Positions 63,410 through 64,000 of a stretch of DNA of 64,000 nucleotides are shown piece by piece. Source of the stretch: Eudromia elegans (Eukaryota > Chordata > Aves > Tinamiformes > Tinamidae); assembly GCA_003342815.1 (NCBI GenBank), contig PTEX01000060.1, forward strand, positions 1,128,244 to 1,192,243, written 5' to 3'. Numbering within the stretch: position 1 is the first letter of the stretch; each line of letters starts with the position of its first letter. Both the position numbers and the translations under genes were made by a program. The notes under the pieces are model-generated. The model did not search any database and had not been told where the DNA came from. It saw only the letters and a program-made list of their open reading frames with translations.

Positions 63410-63828
63410 AAGGAAATTAGAGGAAAACTGAGGCCTAACAGAAGTTGTGGCAATACAGAGGCTTACTCAAGATGAGAGACAGTTACCACTTCCAGGATGG
63501 CTGGTGTGTATGGAATCTGCTTCTCCACAGTTCCCTTGGCAACACAATCTGCCTTCCTAATACACACTAATAAAGGAGGAATGAAGCAGAGAGGAGACAC
63601 CATGGCCATTCTTTTTTGGCTTCCCTGAGGAGATAGTAACCTGATGGTGCCTTGCAGCTGATGAGTGAATGGAGGGTGGAGCAAAGTGAAGACAGGGCAG
63701 CCAAACTCTGTTGTACTCCTTGCAGAGATGGCAACCTGGCTGTACCGTGCAGCTAATAAGCCACATAGTATGATAAGATATCTGGTGCTGGGCCGACAAT
63801 GGTGACAGATCACTCCCTTCTGATGGAC
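63410..63828. repeat. Unclassified interspersed repeat 'family X', copy B
   Basis: This is the second and longer copy of the repeat at 21872-22252, in the same orientation. It keeps all landmarks of copy A and has an extra 54-base block (63481-63534) between 'gatgagagac' and 'ttggcaacacaatctgc' that copy A lacks. It also lacks a short 'attacag'-rich insertion present in copy A. A unit around 63620 ('cttccctgaggagatagtaa') recurs around 63716 ('ctccttgcagagatggcaac'), period about 96, and a weaker unit precedes them near 63535. On the minus strand, 63463-63876 is open for 137 codons, but the matching part of copy A is not open in the same way, so I do not treat it as coding. Confidence 0.8.
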
Positions 63829-64000
63829 TTTTCTCAGACTTCTCCTCATTCTAATCCCATTATCATACCAATACACAACCCCATCCTGGAATTACCTGCT
63901 TCCAAGCTACGACCACTCCTCACTGAAAATGCTCTCTAGATTTTCAATTAACAACTTGAGGGACTTTTTAGACTAATGAATAATGAAAGCATGTATGACT
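63829..64000. other. Window end, nothing identified
   Basis: The sequence after the family X end shows no recognisable element. The repeat may continue slightly into it. Confidence 0.5.

Noticed and set aside
21872-63828. Family X copies as the two LTRs of one provirus
   Set aside because: They are 41.5 kb apart, about 20% diverged, and separated by CR1 insertions and unique DNA with no gag/pol/env remnants. They are better read as independent copies.
1-64000. tRNA, rRNA or other structured RNA genes
   Set aside because: I saw no A-box/B-box pair with a cloverleaf and no rRNA core sequence on either strand. A covariance-model scan would be needed to exclude small or diverged ones.

Overview
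The window looks like avian nuclear DNA with no supportable host gene. The main evidence is a set of CR1 (chicken repeat 1) LINE fragments with the bird-type 3' end: an 'atagaatc' octamer array followed by a stretch reading 'ggttggaagggacct'. The background is AT-rich. It carries vertebrate-style mono-, di- and tetranucleotide repeats and has no operon-like packing of open frames. Other sauropsids also carry CR1, so 'bird' is a strong inference rather than proof. No species can be named.

Layout, left to right. Old CR1 (2085-2700, minus). GC-richer LTR-like segment with a TATA box (about 4066-4345). Younger CR1 with its middle lost in a 540-base assembly gap (8262-9137, minus). Weak LTR-like segment with two polyadenylation signals (9560-9935). 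Old CR1 (12190-12500, minus). First copy of an unclassified interspersed repeat, here called family X (21872-22252). Well-preserved CR1 (23153-23602, minus). CpG-containing GC-richer patch (26280-26530). Three-unit tandem repeat of period 58-60 bp (27516-27690). Two short CR1 tails (29501-29556 and 38678-38765, minus). Old CR1 in plus orientation (40971-41530). GGAA microsatellite running into a 331-base gap (52370-52760). AAAT microsatellite (56923-56972). Second copy of family X (63410-63828).

The only protein-coding signal I can defend is decayed CR1 ORF2, including one reverse transcriptase motif (FADD). The remaining open frames are short. They show no family motif and no clear exon structure. 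The window is best read as one large intron or an intergenic gene desert. Six of seven CR1 fragments lie on the minus strand, which would fit a plus-strand host transcription unit, but the sample is small.

I did not find a new gene system. The items most worth checking are family X (two copies 41.5 kb apart sharing an internal tandem structure of about 95 bp), the 58-60 bp tandem block at 27.5 kb, and the LTR-like promoter segment at 4.1 kb. All of these were found by reading the sequence, and none has been compared with a repeat library.
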